Under the pieces are notes generated by a model. That model was not told the origin of the DNA. It saw only the letters and a list, made by a program, of their open reading frames with translations, and ran no database searches. A program made the position numbers and the translations under genes. A stretch of 64,000 bases of DNA from Pyropia yezoensis (Eukaryota > Rhodophyta > Bangiophyceae > Bangiales > Bangiaceae): assembly GCA_009829735.1 (NCBI GenBank), contig CM020619.1, forward strand, positions 20,341,816-20,405,815, given 5' to 3'. Positions 20,917 to 31,043 of this stretch are shown one piece after another. Position 1 is the first letter of the stretch; each line of letters begins with the position of its first letter.

Positions 20917-22346
20917 GCTGGCGTCGACAAGCCTGGAGAGCCCCTACGAAGGCCAGGATTGTAGGCGCTTCAGGTCAAACCCTACGACCGCTTGGCCGCC
21001 TTCCTGTCGCCATCTTTGTCAAAAATGAACCAATGCTTTTTCCCTTTCTCGTGGTCAAGACCCTCTCAGTCCCCCTCACATTAGGCTGGGACTTCCAGAA
21101 GCAGCGGGTCAAGAGTATCCTGCCCAGAGAAGAAAATGTGCAGTTCAATCATGGGTCTGTGTCGCCGGCGCTGGAGCATCTTGACGCCAAGGTTCGTGTA
21201 GTCAAGAGCAAGAAGGACCGTATCCCACCCTCTACCTTGACACTCTTCAAACCAGTCCTCCTTCCTCCTCATTCGGAGACCAAGGTTCAAGTGAACACCC
21301 GGACTGCGGGTCTATGCCTGATCTACGGACGTAAGGAATTTCCGGCGAAACACCGGTTATACCTTGCCCACGGACATCACAAGAAGGTGGAGAGGCACAT
21401 CCCATTCTCGGTGCTAATCGTCAACGTGCGCCAACAGCCGATTACTCTCGCAAAGGGTACTGGAGTTCGAACGGCAGAACCTTACCGAGGGTCTGTTCTT
21501 GCCCTGAGCAAGGAGAACCTCTTGAGCCTGCAACAAGAACTGGCTTCGAACGTAACCGCCCAAGACATACCTCCGGGACAAGAGCAGACCGGCAGCGTTA
21601 TCCCGAGACCCGGTCATGCACCACCCAGGATGCCGAATGTCAACCAAGAAAATGTCCCGCCCGACCTGAAGGAGGCACTGGAGAAGCTTCTCCAGGAATA
21701 TCGGCACCTGTGGTCTGGAGAGCTGGGCAATATGGATGCCACCCTACACCGGATTCAACTCAAGCCGGATGCCAAGCCAGTGCACCTGCAACCGCATCGG
21801 GCTGGACCACATCGCCGGGATGAGATTGAGAAGCAGGCTAACAAGATGCTCAAGGTGGATGTTATCGAGCCCTCCGATGGCGAGTGGGCCTTCCCGGTGG
21901 TGGGCGTCCCGAAACCTGGCGGTCACCTCCGTTTATGCGTAGACTACAGGCGCCTGAACGAGATGACGGTCAAGGATGCGTACACAACACCCCGGATGGA
22001 CGATTGCATCGACTTCCTTGGTGACGCCACCCCCTTCTCAACACTGGATTGTGATGCCGGTTACTGGCAGGTCCCTCTGGCCGACGAGGAGAAGGATAAA
22101 ACCACCTTTACGTGCCATATGGGGCTATTCCGGTGCAAGCGTCCTCCTTTTGGCCTCACCAATGCTCCGGCTAGCTTCCAGAGAGCCATTGATATCATCC
22201 TGTCGGGAATAAGCTGGAGGACATATCTGGTTTACTTGGACAACATTATCGTCTTCTCCAAGACCCCAGCGGAACACCTAGAGCACCTTCGAGAGGTTTT
22301 GGCTCTCCTATCCAAGGCTGGAGTTACCCTGGAGGCCGAGAAGTGA
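20917..22346 (+). pseudogene. B2 protease tail and reverse transcriptase with YLDN
   Basis: The open frame reads a retropepsin second half (LGRLPVAIFVKNEPMLF, TLSVPLTLGWDFQK), a long linker, and RT with WAFPVVGVPKPGG, LCVDYRRLNEMTV, DAGYWQVPLADEE and FGLTNAPASFQRAID. The active site LVYLDNIIVFS lacks the second catalytic Asp (codon AAC). TGA follows LEAEK at 22,344-22,346, then a one-base deletion near 22,374 shifts the frame. It is the same as B1 in all these defects. Confidence 0.75.
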
Positions 22347-22381
22347 CACCTGTTTGACACGGAAGTGGAGTACCTGAGCAC

Positions 22382-23179
22382 TTGCTGAGTCCGGGGGCGC
22401 TCCGGGTCAACGAAAAGAATATCAAGGCTCTCCGACAAGCCCGGCAACCTAAGACCCAGACGGAACTCAACAGCTTTCTGGGTATGTGCAACGTCTACCG
22501 CCGGTTCGTCCGGGACTATGCCCAGATTGCCTGGCCATTTACCAAACTCACCAGCAAGAAGCTCCCCGCACAACTCCCGGTATTCGACGAGAAGCAGATT
22601 GCTGCCTTCGAGGAGCTCAAGAAGCGCCTGACAACGACTCCAGTACTTGCGCTACCTGAGCTGGAGGGCCAGTTTGTTTTAGAGACTCACGCCTGTGGCG
22701 TCCGGGTGGGGTGCTCTCTACTCCAGCAACAACCTGATGGGCACTTCCTCCCGGTAGGCTACTACAGTCGCATATTTAATCCAGTCGAGAAGAACTATTC
22801 CACGACGAAACGCGAGGGCCTGGCGGTCATCTGGGCGTGCTTCTTGCTACGCCCCTATCTGGAAGGACAAGAGTTTCTCATCTGGACGGACCACGCCAGC
22901 CTAAGGTGCCTGCCATGCATGGACAGCAGCCATGGAAGAGTTGCCGGATGGCGTCTACGCCTCTCAGAATTTAACTATACGGTGTGCACAAGAGCAGGGA
23001 GGAGGCACCACTGCGCCGACACCATGTCCCGGTTGGAGACACCTGCAGCCGACACAGGCCTCATCCCGGAGGAAATGGCTTGTTTCATCCTCCCGCATGT
23101 CGGACGTGGCTGGCATGCTCCCCTGTATGAGACACCCGAAGCTCATCAACCGGTAATCATTCATGTACAAGTCACCTGA
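22382..23179 (+). pseudogene. B2 RT thumb and RNase H
   Basis: 265 codons, near-identical to 16,238-15,441 on the other arm (differences such as GAL for GEL and DYAQI for DYALI). RNase H reads FVLETHACGVRVG, HFLPVGYYSRIFNPVEKNYS, FLIWTDHASLRC and ADTMSRLET. The catalytic Asp positions of the first motif are lost. Confidence 0.7.
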
Positions 23180-23810
23180 AGCCGACCAGCCTATAACCAT
23201 TCACCAGATGCTCGAGGCACAGCTCAAGGATCCTCATGGCTTAGAGCTGCTCCACCAGATGGTCCTGAACCGGAATAGTCGCTTCTCCGAGTCTACGGAT
23301 GGACTCCTGATACGGGTGTCACCCTTCGATGGGGCAACTGAAGTCTACGTACCCCAAAACCTACGAGCTGATATCCTCCGCCTGGAACACTCATCTCCCC
23401 AGGCCGAACACTCTGGAATCAACTGGATGATTGCCTCGATGCGGCGAGAGTACTACTGGGAAACCATGGCAAGTGACGTCCACAAACATCCAGAGGCCTG
23501 TGTCTCCCACGCAAGAAACGAGCTGACCCAGAGGAAGAAGACAGCCAAGCTACGCCTGTTTCCTGCGGCGGAGCTATTTGCAAGCTTGAGCATGGACATC
23601 CTGGGGCCCCTACCTGAGACATCCAGCGGCAACGTATACCTGCTCTTCATTTTTGACCGGTTCTCCAAGTACCCCCTAGCGATCCCGCCAAGGACCATCA
23701 CGGCCGTGGATGTTACGTCGGCCTCCTGCGAATACTGGACAGCTGCGCCGCGGGGGCGTCCTCCAGCGCCGCCTCCGCAACACGACGGGACCCAGAGCAC
23801 GGCGGAATGA
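23163..23810 (+). pseudogene. B2 integrase, truncated core
   Basis: 215 codons: zinc-binding region (RLEHSSPQAEHSG, CVSHARNELTQRKK), then LSMDILGPLPETSSGN, LLFIFDRFSKYPLAIP. Integrase similarity stops at about 23,745. The final residues (PRGRPPAPPPQHDG) come from sequence antisense to the accessory gene. The second catalytic Asp, the Glu and the C-terminal domains are missing, so the element depends on another integrase. Confidence 0.7.
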
Positions 23811-25959
23811 CGTAGTGCGGCGGCCGAAGCGCTCCCACGTACTCCGCCACCGGAGAAGCACTAGTAGCCGCCGGACGCTCCCGCTCCTCCGGATACACCC
23901 GCCGACTCTCCTGGAACCTCGTGAAGGTTCCTGACCAACGCTGGGCCAAGCCATGCCGGGTCAAAGTCGCCAAAAGCCCACCAACCACAGGGCTGTCCGA
24001 CATCTGGCCGCTGTCCTCGCAAGCAAACACCTCGTCGACCACGTGGTTCAAGACGCTAGCATACGTGCTCAGCACCAAGGAAGACCCAACGCCCTCGAGC
24101 TGCACCGAAAGACGGCAAAGCTGGTCCTCGATCATGTTCACGTCGCACTAGTCGCACGCCGGACCACCTTCAGTCATGTACCGATCGGGTACCCGCGAGA
24201 GGGAATGGCGCAGAGTCGGCGCCGGAATTTCAAACCGACCCGAGGATGTTTCACCCGGAAGGCTAGCACCGACGCCGAAAACAGGAGTACCCACTTCAAT
24301 AGTGGGCACCGAGCCGCCACCAGCCGTAAGGGTCGCCCGAAGAGGAACGGCCGGAGTAGTAGGCGACCGGATATTGATGCCGGGAGCAACGCCAAGAGCC
24401 TCAGCAGGCAAACGCGGTGCCGGAGGAGCCTGGAGCACTGGTGCAGGTAGAGCCTGGCGCGCACGTGCCGGCGACGGCGAAGGCGAAGCTGCCGGTGCGA
24501 CGGAAGCAACCGGAGGATCTTGAGCAGCTGCAGACGCCCGACCAACCGCCGCAGCCCACCCCGACTCTAGTACCGGTGGCCCAGACGGCAGCACGTCCAG
24601 AGCGGCCGGCACACGAAGACCTCCCAGCTGCGGCCACGCTGGCAGCGGCGTCGCCAGCTGCACCATGGGTGGAGAATTCTGGTAGACCACCTGCACCCAA
24701 CCGGAGCCATCCCGACGCGGGCTACTCTGGTCGGCAATCACGTTCAAGAAGGTCCGGTCATGTACCGGGAGTTGAAGCCGGAAGTCGATCGTCGCCTGGA
24801 AGAGCTCCTTGTACTCCTGATCCTGACTGCACAAGAAGTCGATGGTCAGCTTGTCGACAATACAGACCATCACTAGGTCCGAGAGGAGCCATAGGCGGTT
24901 AGACACCAAGACCCCGTCAAGCCAGTGGTTGGCGGCCAAGACCATCATCTCGGAGGTGTACATCATTCACGGGATGGAATGAAAGAAGCCCTTGATTGAC
25001 GCCTGAGTCAGGGAGTCCAGGAAGAACCAGGTGAAGGCGATGCTGGATGGAGCGAACCCGACCATTTTCTCGACTTCCTGCTACTGCGGGATGACTTTGG
25101 GGTAGTACGTTGCCCGGTTGGCTTTGTACAGCTTTCAGACCTCTTGGTTGTCGCAGCTCACGATGTAGTCCCGCTGGCGCGCACGCCGCTCGCCTTGTTC
25201 CCGCGCCGGCGACAACATGGAGTACTTCCTGGTCAAGAAAGGCGGCTCCAGAGCGACCGTACTCGGACGGGGATTGCAAATCAAGCTCCCCGGCTCCTTG
25301 AGCGCCTCGTCCCAGACCTTGGGGGCCCGGCGGACGTAACCCTCCTCCTTCGGCCACCGGAGAACGGACCCAGACTCTCGGCGCTCGTTCAGGGGAAGAT
25401 CGAGCACCAGCGCAAAGGAAAGCTCCTCCCGGCGGGAAACCCAAGATGAACCAGAAACGTTCTGGGAGCGGTCTTGAGCCAGGCGCATCTGGTCCGCCGT
25501 GTAGAGACGCATCTTGTCCATCTCCGTCCAGACCCTGTGCTGGAGTTACTTGCGCCACATAGCGAAACAGTCTTGCTGGCACTGGACCGAGCTGGCGTTA
25601 CTGACCACCGTGGAGTAGCGCTGGGTCGCCAGGGGATCCGGACCAAGAACCATCTCCAGGAGATCCGCCGGGGGGGTCTCGACCGGGCGCGACGCTGGAA
25701 CCGGGGGCACTTGAGCCGTCTCCTCGCCAGTGACGACCGGCGTCCGCGCCGACACTCGAGGAACCGGAGCCAGGAGAGGGGCACGGCTGCCTAAGTTCCC
25801 CTCCGCGACACTCACCACCGAAGCCACGGGCCTAATTAAAATCTCGGAGCTGGACATACCGTCCAGAACCAAGGGGAACGGGAAGGCCAAGGTGAAGGAG
25901 GGGGGGGCAGGGCTGGGGAAGGTGATCAGGCTCGGGGTGAAGCCGCTCGACCTCGGCAC
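23713..25959 (-). pseudogene. Antisense accessory gene of B2, five in-frame stops
   Basis: Opposite to pol, between integrase and the 3' LTR, one frame runs about 749 codons from 25,959 to 23,713. It is interrupted only by TAA (25,548-25,546), TGA (25,137-25,135), TAG (about 25,085), TGA (about 24,967) and TAG (24,150-24,148), without a frame change. It begins MSSSEILIRPVASVVSVAEG and has Ala/Pro-rich segments. A middle block (ATYYPKVIPQ, stop, QEVEKMVG; DKLTIDFLC; EYKELFQATIDF) resembles the element D frame, and the C-terminus has MTEGGPACD and GLAQRWSG. No known domain was recognised. A few stops look like single transitions of Trp or Gln codons. Confidence 0.55.
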
Positions 25960-26036
25960 CGGTGTTGGTGTGCTTGAGGCAGTGCACGGTGGCAGCTGGT
26001 ACGGCCCGAGGACGTGCCGGACTAGGGAGGGAGCTA

Positions 26037-26614
26037 TGTAGCATCCCTGGCCCTAGCTTGGCGCAGACCCAGGATGGCGACCGGGGGGCACCAGGTCCCA
26101 GGACACGCCCGCCGTGTAGGGATGGTTGGCGGCCGAGGCCCGTGCCCGGCACTGAAATGCGGCGGACTGCGCTACCCTCACGTGAGAGAGGGACTTCTGA
26201 TGGGTTTTTTCATATTGGTGAGGGACTGGATTTGACAGAGTTTGAGTGTGAGATTAGTGAGGGAGAATAGAATTAGAAGTGATAGTTGCCCCCGACCTGA
26301 CGAGGTTAGACTCGGGTCGGGGCCACTCGAAGGTAGGGGGGGGGGCTGCCTGGCCAACTTCCCAAGGCTCCCCCAGATGCACGTAAAGAGGGACAGCGAG
26401 GCGCCCTTGGCCCGCGCCCTCAGGGAAAAAGACATCTGCGCGTTTGCTTTCCTCTTCCCCGTGTGCACTACCGTGCGCTGTTGGCTGTTGGCTTTGCGAG
26501 CAGGCACGTAAGGCAAGAGGTGTACCACTCTCGTAGCTCCCCTTTCTGTGTTACCTGTCCCTTTCTTCCGAAGGATCTTGACACGTGTCTGGGAGGATCG
26601 AGCCTTATACGACA
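26037..26614 (+). repeat. 3' LTR of B2
   Basis: Starts TGTAGCATCCCTGG and ends CCTTATACGACA. It is a direct repeat of 17,888-18,461, and preceded by the purine tract GACTAGGGAGGGAGCTA. Confidence 0.85.
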
Positions 26615-27264
26615 CGCCCGTCGGCCGTCGTTACTTCTCTGGTTTGGTCCGACTCGTATTCGGTGAGTGTCCTCGTGTCTTTGGTCGTGTGTCGGGTCCC
26701 CCCAGAGTCCACGACTTACTCCGTCAGGCCAGCACTCGTCGCTGGCATCTGGACCCTTGCCGGGATTGCCTGTGCGGCAAGGCCGTTCGATTGCCCAGAA
26801 TCTGGACACCCGGTAGATTTCCGGATCACATGGTCGCTCAGTGCCGCTGTTTCCATAGCGGCACCGCCGCCACCCGTTGCTGGCCCCCCACCCTTAGGTG
26901 GTGCCCCTGACCCGGCTTGACCCACCCTGGCGGTTGCACTCGTTGGAATAGTGCCCGCGCATGCCGCAGTTTCAGCAGGTGATGCGGCGGCGCCGCTCTG
27001 CCGCCAGACGCTTCCTCTCCTCGGCTGTCGCGCCAAACGCCGAAGTGGCTTCAGAGCTGAGCGACGTCGTCGCCGTCTTGGTTTTTGACAGCCTGTTCTT
27101 GATGCTTGCTTCCGCAACCTTTAGGGGGGCTACCACGTCCAGCCACGTAGGCGGGACACGCTGGTTCGTGATAAACGTCACAATGCACTCATACTCGGGC
27201 TCGGTGATACCCCCCAACATTTGAATGATCGCGTGGCGGTTACCGATCTGCTCCTCCGACACAC

Positions 27265-27627
27265 TGTAGCACAATAGGTATCCGCTGCACGTCCAATCTC
27301 AGGGAACACTTACCAGGCGGGATCGGCACCAACGTCACCGGGGGGCCAAGGTTGCTGTCCTTGGAGCGCAAGCCACGGGACCAAGATGGGAGCCCAAATG
27401 GGAGGGGTTTGTTGTTCCACCATGGCCGGCGGTGGATTCGCCGCCGGCCCCCTCGTTATCAACCCTCGGAGACACTACTAAGTACCCTCCACCCCAAGAT
27501 GCAAGTCTCTCTGGTCATACGTAACTTATAGATACCGTGACCAGTACGGACTCCCAAATTGAAAGTAAAGGGTTAGACGTAGCCCCCCTAATATTAGGAT
27601 CACAATACGGCCAACCATATTGCTACA
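27265..27627 (-). repeat. 3' LTR of element C
   Basis: 363 bp, TGTAGCA...TGCTACA, preceded on the - strand by AAGGGGGGGATA. Confidence 0.93.
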
Positions 27628-28354
27628 TATCCCCCCCTTAGATTCGGCCCGTCCTCGGGTCGAGTTGCATTCGGGTTACCGAATGTAAGTGGGTCGCGTG
27701 ACCGTCTACCAGTCTGGTGGGGCTTTGCGCCCTGTCGCGACAGACACCCCTTTTCGAGGTTGTCTGAGGGGGGTGCCCCCCATTGTGTGGTACACGCACG
27801 ATCCGTTTTCCGGACCGTTGAATTCCCGATGCGGGTTCTGTTCACGACCCCCCTTTCCGAGGGGTGGTGCAAGCGGATCCGCCACCAGGCGTCGGGTGGT
27901 AGGGGGGCCCCTGTCGCGGGACGATTGAGTGGGTGGCTGGGGCTGCCCGCGGTGCGTGGGGGCGGATGGGGGTGACCCCCCTTGGTTACACCGTGTGGAG
28001 GGGCGTGGCCCCGATCCAGGTGCCTGGGTGGAGCGCCCTCGTAGCTCGGCTGGCGCGGGTCGTCCCGCGCTGCCGTATCGCTCGTGCTGAGCTGTGTGGT
28101 TATAAGCGCGGGTGCCCGCGCTTCCCTGGCTCGTCTGCGCGAGCGTTCCTTGTACCGGGTCGAGCCGGCTGCGGCTTTTTGGCACGGGGCGCCCCTGCTT
28201 CCTCGGCTCCACCATGTAGGACCCCCAGGTACCCGGGGGCGAGGACGACCTCTTGCATGACGAGCACGAGGACGTGATGGTGGACGACGTTTTCGTCTCT
28301 GCCACCGCCGCCTAGTGCTTCTTAGAGAGCTCGTCGGAGGACAAAGGCGACCGG
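27628..28354. other. Leader between the 3' LTR and antisense gene of element C
   Basis: GC-rich sequence without a supported gene. It contains several short G/C inverted repeats (for example around 27,765-27,785 and 27,845-27,865). By position it would be the upstream region of the antisense gene. Confidence 0.35.
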
Positions 28355-30593
28355 GTGACCGTTCGTGTGGCCCCGGAAGGCGCGCCGGGCGGATTGTCGT
28401 CCGTGTGCGGCGGCACGACGGCTCCGTCGGGTGGCGGGCAACCGCGTGTAGCGGCTGCCTCTACCCCTACTCCTCCGGCGGCCCGAATGGCTCCTGTCGC
28501 CGGTGCTCGCGCGGCTCCACCTCAAGACGGCGTCGCCGGTGTGTCGGACGGTCGTGGCGGCACCCCGGCCGGGACGGCGGGTCAAGACGGCGCGCATGCC
28601 CGCCCGGTCGGTGTGTCCGTGGCGGCGGGTAACGGGTCTACCCCTGCTGCCCCCCTGGTGCCCACGTCGGGCCCGGGTGGCGGCGATGCTCTGCCCGCGG
28701 TGCCGCGGGCGCTTGGTGGTGAAGAAGTGTCTACCCCGATGGCGGTGGACTCCGGGAGCTACTCCGGGCGGCCGCCCGCCCTTCTTCTTCCTCCTCGGCC
28801 CCGTGCTTCTCCGGTGCCGGCCCATCTGCCGGTGGGGCTCCCCCCGGCGCCCCCGATTCTTCCTGGTCCTGCCCGGGTTGCCCCGTTGGGTGGCGGCGTC
28901 GCCTCGGCGGCAGGTCAACTCGCCATGTCGATTTCCGATATCGTGGCTTGGGTTCGAGGCATGACTGTGCAGGAGTCGATGGACTCCGCTGGGCGGATGC
29001 GGGTGGACTTCCAACAGCCGCATCTTCCTGGAGAGACCTTCCGACGCGTCAAGGTGGACCCGAGTTGAGAGCGGGAATTGGTGCGGCTGGTCAACCAGCC
29101 GAACGCGGTCCGGGTGGAGCATCATTGGATCCTGAGCCAGCCGGACGACCGGAATGCGCAGCTCTGGCGCACCCGGATGGGGCGGGGTGAGGTCTAACTC
29201 GACTCCGCCTGCGGGATATGCGACTTGATTGCCCCCGCATTGCCGCGGGAGGTTGACTACCCGGCTTTTGCTCGGGGGACTGCGGCGGCGGCGGAGCCGG
29301 TTGCGTTTGGGGAGACGGTGGGTGATACCGGCCGGTATCCCGGGTTCGAGTGCTTCCCGGGGGTACCCGGGGGTATCCCCGTATCTGACGTTGACGGCTC
29401 CGTACCCGCCCATGGCGGGGCTGAAGTCGGCGTTGAGCTGGCGACGCAACCATGGTGTCATGGCGGATGCGTTCCGCACCGATATAACGTGTGCGTTGCA
29501 GACCGGTAACGGTCGCGCGCCGGTGTACACTGCCGTGCACCCGCCTCTGTGGCAGGAGGGGTGGGAGCCCGCCCCTGCTTTCCGGTTTGACACCGGCTCC
29601 TGTCTCCGATACTTCGGGAGTGTGTTGGCCTCCCGGCCGGTCCACCTGTTGCAGGGTACCTTCACCCTTGAGGTTACCCTCGGGCAGGCTTCCTCCTTCT
29701 TGCTGTCCGTCCGCCGGCAGGGGCGCCTGTTTCATCTTCCGTCGGGTGTCCGTCGGCATATCGGGCAGCTGGGCGTGGACATGATAGCTGCCAAGACCGG
29801 GTTGGCCCGGGATTTCGAGGCCCTCCTGGCTGTTCACGATGCCGTGAACTGGGCGGGGGTGTTGGCCCTTCCCCTGTACCGGGACCCGCAGGCTGGGGCT
29901 TCCCCCTTGCCTCGTCACTCGTTGCGTATCCGGCGTACTCAGCCGGGTGAGCCCAATTGCCGGGGGTGGGCATCCACCGAGGCTGTTCCTGACCTGGGTA
30001 TTCCCATGGTAATCCATGACCCTCTTCAGATCCTCGCCCCGTGGTTCGGTAAACCGATACCGATGGCGGTTGGCCGTCGTCTCCGAGAGTGGGGCTCTGC
30101 GGTTGGGGAGCGTGAGGTGTCCCGTCGTCGGGCGGAGCCCCGCCGGGCTTACGGTGGAGCCCCTTCCGTGGGGTCCTACCGGGCCTTTTATCAGGCGCCA
30201 TCGGCTCCGGTCGTAGCCGTGTCGGCTCCTGTGGCTCCTCTGGCTGCGCCAGTGTCACCTTCCGCCCCTGTCATGCGTGACGGGGGTCCCCGTCTATGGT
30301 ATGAGGGCGTTGACGCCCTCATTGCCCGTGAGATGCAGGAGTGTCTCTCTGTTAGCTGGGGGGATATCCCTCCAGGTGCTGCGCTGGTTCGGTCCGCGCG
30401 TTGCTTCGGTGGCGTGCTGGACGGCCTCCAGTCCGCTCTGGCGGACGTGGAGGCTGGCCGCAGCACCCTCGTCCAGCTATGCACCGAGGTAACTCGGGTG
30501 ATTGACCGTCGTGAGATTGCCGACCGGTGGAGCATGGAGGTGTACGCGCTTACGCGCGAGTGGCCTCCCTCGGGCAGTGGGTCTACCCACTGA
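28355..30593 (+). pseudogene. Antisense accessory gene of element C
   Basis: Opposite to pol, between chromodomain and 3' LTR. The first frame (28,355-29,068) is Pro/Ala/Gly-rich and ends MSISDIVAWVRGMTVQESMD and GRMRVDFQQPHLPGETFRR. It continues in frame past TGA (29,066-29,068) and TAA (about 29,196), then shifts near 29,390 to the frame of 29,229-30,593, which is open for over 400 codons. That part has AVHPPLWQEGW, GQASSFLLSVRRQG, DFEALLAVHDAVNWAGVL and a C-terminal domain from MRDGGPRLWYEGVDALI to REIADRWSMEVYAL. Parts align loosely with the antisense frames of D and B. Function unknown; it is the least decayed copy. Confidence 0.55.
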
Positions 30594-31043
30594 GGAGTGC
30601 TGTTGTTTGTGAAGGAGAGGGACCCGGCGACCCTTCTGGTGGCCGGGTAGTAGTGAGTATAAGCTCATCCCCCGCTGGGGCGTTTGCATGATACCAATGC
30701 CTGCCATTGGTGAGTACCCCCTCTGACTTAGCCGTGGCCTGCCTCAGTTCTTTCCCGCGCCCCCCAGCCCATCCTGGTTGGTTAATACTCATGAAGGTCA
30801 ACCTTCCTTGTCCGTCACTTGCCCCATGGATGCAGGTTTACCTTGGTGTAAGCCTCAGGTTAACTTAAAAGTATTGGAGTTTGTCATCTCCTTCAAGTAA
30901 ACTTGTTAAAGTCAGTAGCTTACTTAGTTTGCCTAAGTCCGCTCCATCTTAGTGAACCTAAGCCTTGCCGAATCCATGTGACACCCTACTTAGTAGGTAT
31001 AAGCCTCACCCCCCAACAGCCGAAGTCGGCGTCGGTTGGGTTG
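30594..31043. other. Gap between the antisense gene and pol of element C
   Basis: About 450 bp, AT-richer than the surroundings and with repeated taagcct / cttagtt-like words. No coding sequence seen. The two convergent genes would end here, so transcript 3' ends may lie in it. Confidence 0.4.

Larger units (their letters stand above)
20917..24195 (+). repeat. Right arm of the 3,279-bp inverted repeat
   Basis: Partner of 14,425-17,703, separated by a 3,213-bp spacer. Arm identity (about 99.8% by eye) is far above that of the B2 LTR pair. Confidence 0.9.
17888..26614 (+). mobile_element. Ty3/gypsy element B2, near full length, defective
   Basis: LTRs of about 575 bp at 17,888-18,461 and 26,037-26,614 flank a primer-binding site, gag, protease, RT, RNase H, a truncated integrase, an antisense gene and a polypurine tract (ACTAGGGAGGGAGCTA before 26,037). 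Possible target duplication caccc (17,883-17,887) against cgccc (26,615-26,619) has one mismatch. By eye the two LTRs differ at roughly 6% of sites, so the insertion is not recent. The right end cuts the copia protease. Confidence 0.8.

Noticed and set aside
14686..24523. Many mirrored frames of 60-120 codons in the inverted repeat
   Set aside because: They are shadows of pol and of the antisense gene, doubled by the inverted repeat.
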